From assembly GCA_030149405.1 (NCBI GenBank), contig JASBRM010000325.1:1-6692 (forward strand): 6,692 bases of DNA, written 5' to 3'. Below are positions 5,929 through 6,692 of the stretch, in pieces (the first letter of the stretch is position 1; each line of letters begins with the position of its first letter). The notes below the pieces were generated by a model. That model ran no database searches, was not told the DNA's origin, and saw only the letters and a list, made by a program, of their open reading frames with translations. The translations under genes and the position numbers were made by a program. Source of the DNA: Neptuniibacter sp. (lineage in GTDB: Bacteria; Pseudomonadota; Gammaproteobacteria; Pseudomonadales; Balneatricaceae).

Positions 5929-6369
5929 ATGGCCAAAATATTGCTTCTCAACGGTCCTAACCTAAACCTTTTAGGCAAACGTGAGCCTGAAGTTTACGGT
6001 ACTGCGACTCTGGCTGACATTGTTAACAACCTGGAAGCTCTGACTCAATCCATGGGTCATGAGCTACAACATCTTCAGAGTAATCGTGAGTATGAACTGA
6101 TTGAACGAATCCATCATGCTCAGGATGACAACACCGCTTACATCATCATCAACCCAGCCGCTTTCACGCATACTAGCGTAGCTTTGCGCGATGCCTTGCT
6201 GGGTGTGAATATCCCTTTTATAGAAGTACACCTATCCAACGTGCATGCCCGTGAGAGTTTTCGTCATCATTCATATCTTTCAGATGTGGCTGATGGTGTC
6301 ATTTGCGGTTTAGGCACAAAGGGTTACGAATATGCATTGCAGTCTGCTATTAGCAAGATTGCTGAATAA
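5929..6369 (+). CDS. aroQ: 3-dehydroquinate dehydratase, type II
   Basis: Type II dehydroquinase converts 3-dehydroquinate to 3-dehydroshikimate in the shikimate pathway to aromatic amino acids, as a cytoplasmic dodecamer in this family. From the chosen start the protein is 146 aa, the usual length. It shows [19 protein letters not shown] (6-24) with R18 and catalytic Y23 on the flexible lid, [10 protein letters not shown] (74-83) with N75 and H81, and [17 protein letters not shown] (99-115) with H101 and R112; all expected active-site residues are present. An ATG at 5923 would add two residues, but GGGA (5918-5921) almost touches it while lying a normal seven bases before the ATG at 5929, so 5929 is preferred. 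accB follows 38 bases later, a gene order common in gammaproteobacteria, and probably shares the transcript. Confidence 0.97.
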   Translation: MAKILLLNGPNLNLLGKREPEVYGTATLADIVNNLEALTQSMGHELQHLQSNREYELIERIHHAQDDNTAYIIINPAAFTHTSVALRDALLGVNIPFIEVHLSNVHARESFRHHSYLSDVADGVICGLGTKGYEYALQSAISKIAE

Positions 6370-6407
6370 CTGAACTTATACTGACTGTTAGAGAGACATA
6401 GATCAGA

Positions 6408-6692
6408 ATGGACATTCGCAAAGTCAAAAAGCTGATTGAACTGTTGGAAGAATCCAACATCAACGAAATTGAAATCAAAGAAGGCGAGGAGTCTGTACGC
6501 ATCAGTCGCGGCTCCAGCGTAGTTGCAGCGCCTGTAGCGGCACCTGTCGTAGCGCCTGCACCTGTAGCTGCAGCACCTGCGGCAGCAGAAGCAGCTCCAG
6601 AAGCACCACAAACAACTGGCCATGTAGTGAAGTCACCAATGGTGGGTACGTTCTACCGTTCACCTTCTCCAAGCTCTCCGGTATTTATTGAA
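6408..6692 (+). CDS. accB: Biotin carboxyl carrier protein of acetyl-CoA carboxylase (runs off the right edge)
   Basis: AccB carries the biotin that is carboxylated by AccC and then donates the carboxyl to acetyl-CoA, the first step of fatty-acid synthesis. The 95 visible codons of the usual ~150 show the conserved N-terminal segment [16 protein letters not shown] and [10 protein letters not shown] (1-34), a flexible Ala/Pro/Val linker (~38-68) and the start of the biotinyl domain, [21 protein letters not shown] (73-93). The biotin-acceptor AMKM motif lies beyond the edge. The linker DNA is a low-complexity series of GC[AG]CCTG-like units (about 6519-6612). The ribosome-binding site is weak: only GAGAG (6391-6395), rather far from the ATG, suggesting translational coupling to or modest initiation after aroQ. 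accC is expected next. Identification is secure. Confidence 0.97.
   Translation, partial: MDIRKVKKLIELLEESNINEIEIKEGEESVRISRGSSVVAAPVAAPVVAPAPVAAAPAAAEAAPEAPQTTGHVVKSPMVGTFYRSPSPSSPVFIE

Noticed and set aside
6519..6612. GC[AG]CCTG-like units that look like a tandem repeat
   Set aside because: They encode the Ala/Pro/Val linker normal for AccB; repetition reflects amino-acid composition rather than a separate element.
6324..6623. 99-codon Cys/Arg-rich frame on the minus strand
   Set aside because: It is the reverse reading of the Ala/Pro linker of accB and the end of aroQ; the cysteine-rich pattern comes from low-complexity codons.

Overview
The window looks like ordinary chromosome of a moderately AT-rich gammaproteobacterium, probably a marine Oceanospirillales- or Alteromonadales-like lineage. 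The reasons are a SbcB-type exonuclease I, a YchJ-family protein, a very long HEAT/DUF349 protein, and the order aroQ-accB seen in pseudomonads and relatives. The taxonomic placement is inference from protein resemblance. I see no insertion sequence, prophage gene, tRNA, rRNA or CRISPR array.

Layout. The left edge carries the 5' part of sbcB on the minus strand. It is divergent from a ychJ-like gene on the plus strand across 108 bases that hold a perfect 17-base palindrome. Next, with its own good sigma-70-like promoter, comes a 944-codon gene for an almost entirely helical protein with N-terminal HEAT-like repeats and at least three DUF349 repeats. A secreted protein of unknown function (153 aa) follows and ends at a strong intrinsic terminator. 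After the terminator a promoter-like pair precedes a 29-codon frame for a single-span membrane peptide, easily missed because of its size. It faces an orphan ParA-type ATPase gene on the minus strand. A 316-base divergent intergenic region separates parA from aroQ (type II 3-dehydroquinase), which is followed by the start of accB (biotin carboxyl carrier protein), cut by the right edge.

How the genes relate. aroQ and accB probably form an operon that continues into accC outside the window, linking shikimate-pathway and fatty-acid-synthesis housekeeping functions. sbcB is DNA repair and recombination. The ychJ-like gene, the DUF349 gene, the exported protein, the 29-aa peptide and the ParA have no assigned role from context. 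The less explained part is the middle: the repeat architecture of the DUF349 protein, the small membrane peptide, the parB-less ParA and several palindromic sites in the intergenic regions. I did not find a clear multi-gene novel system.
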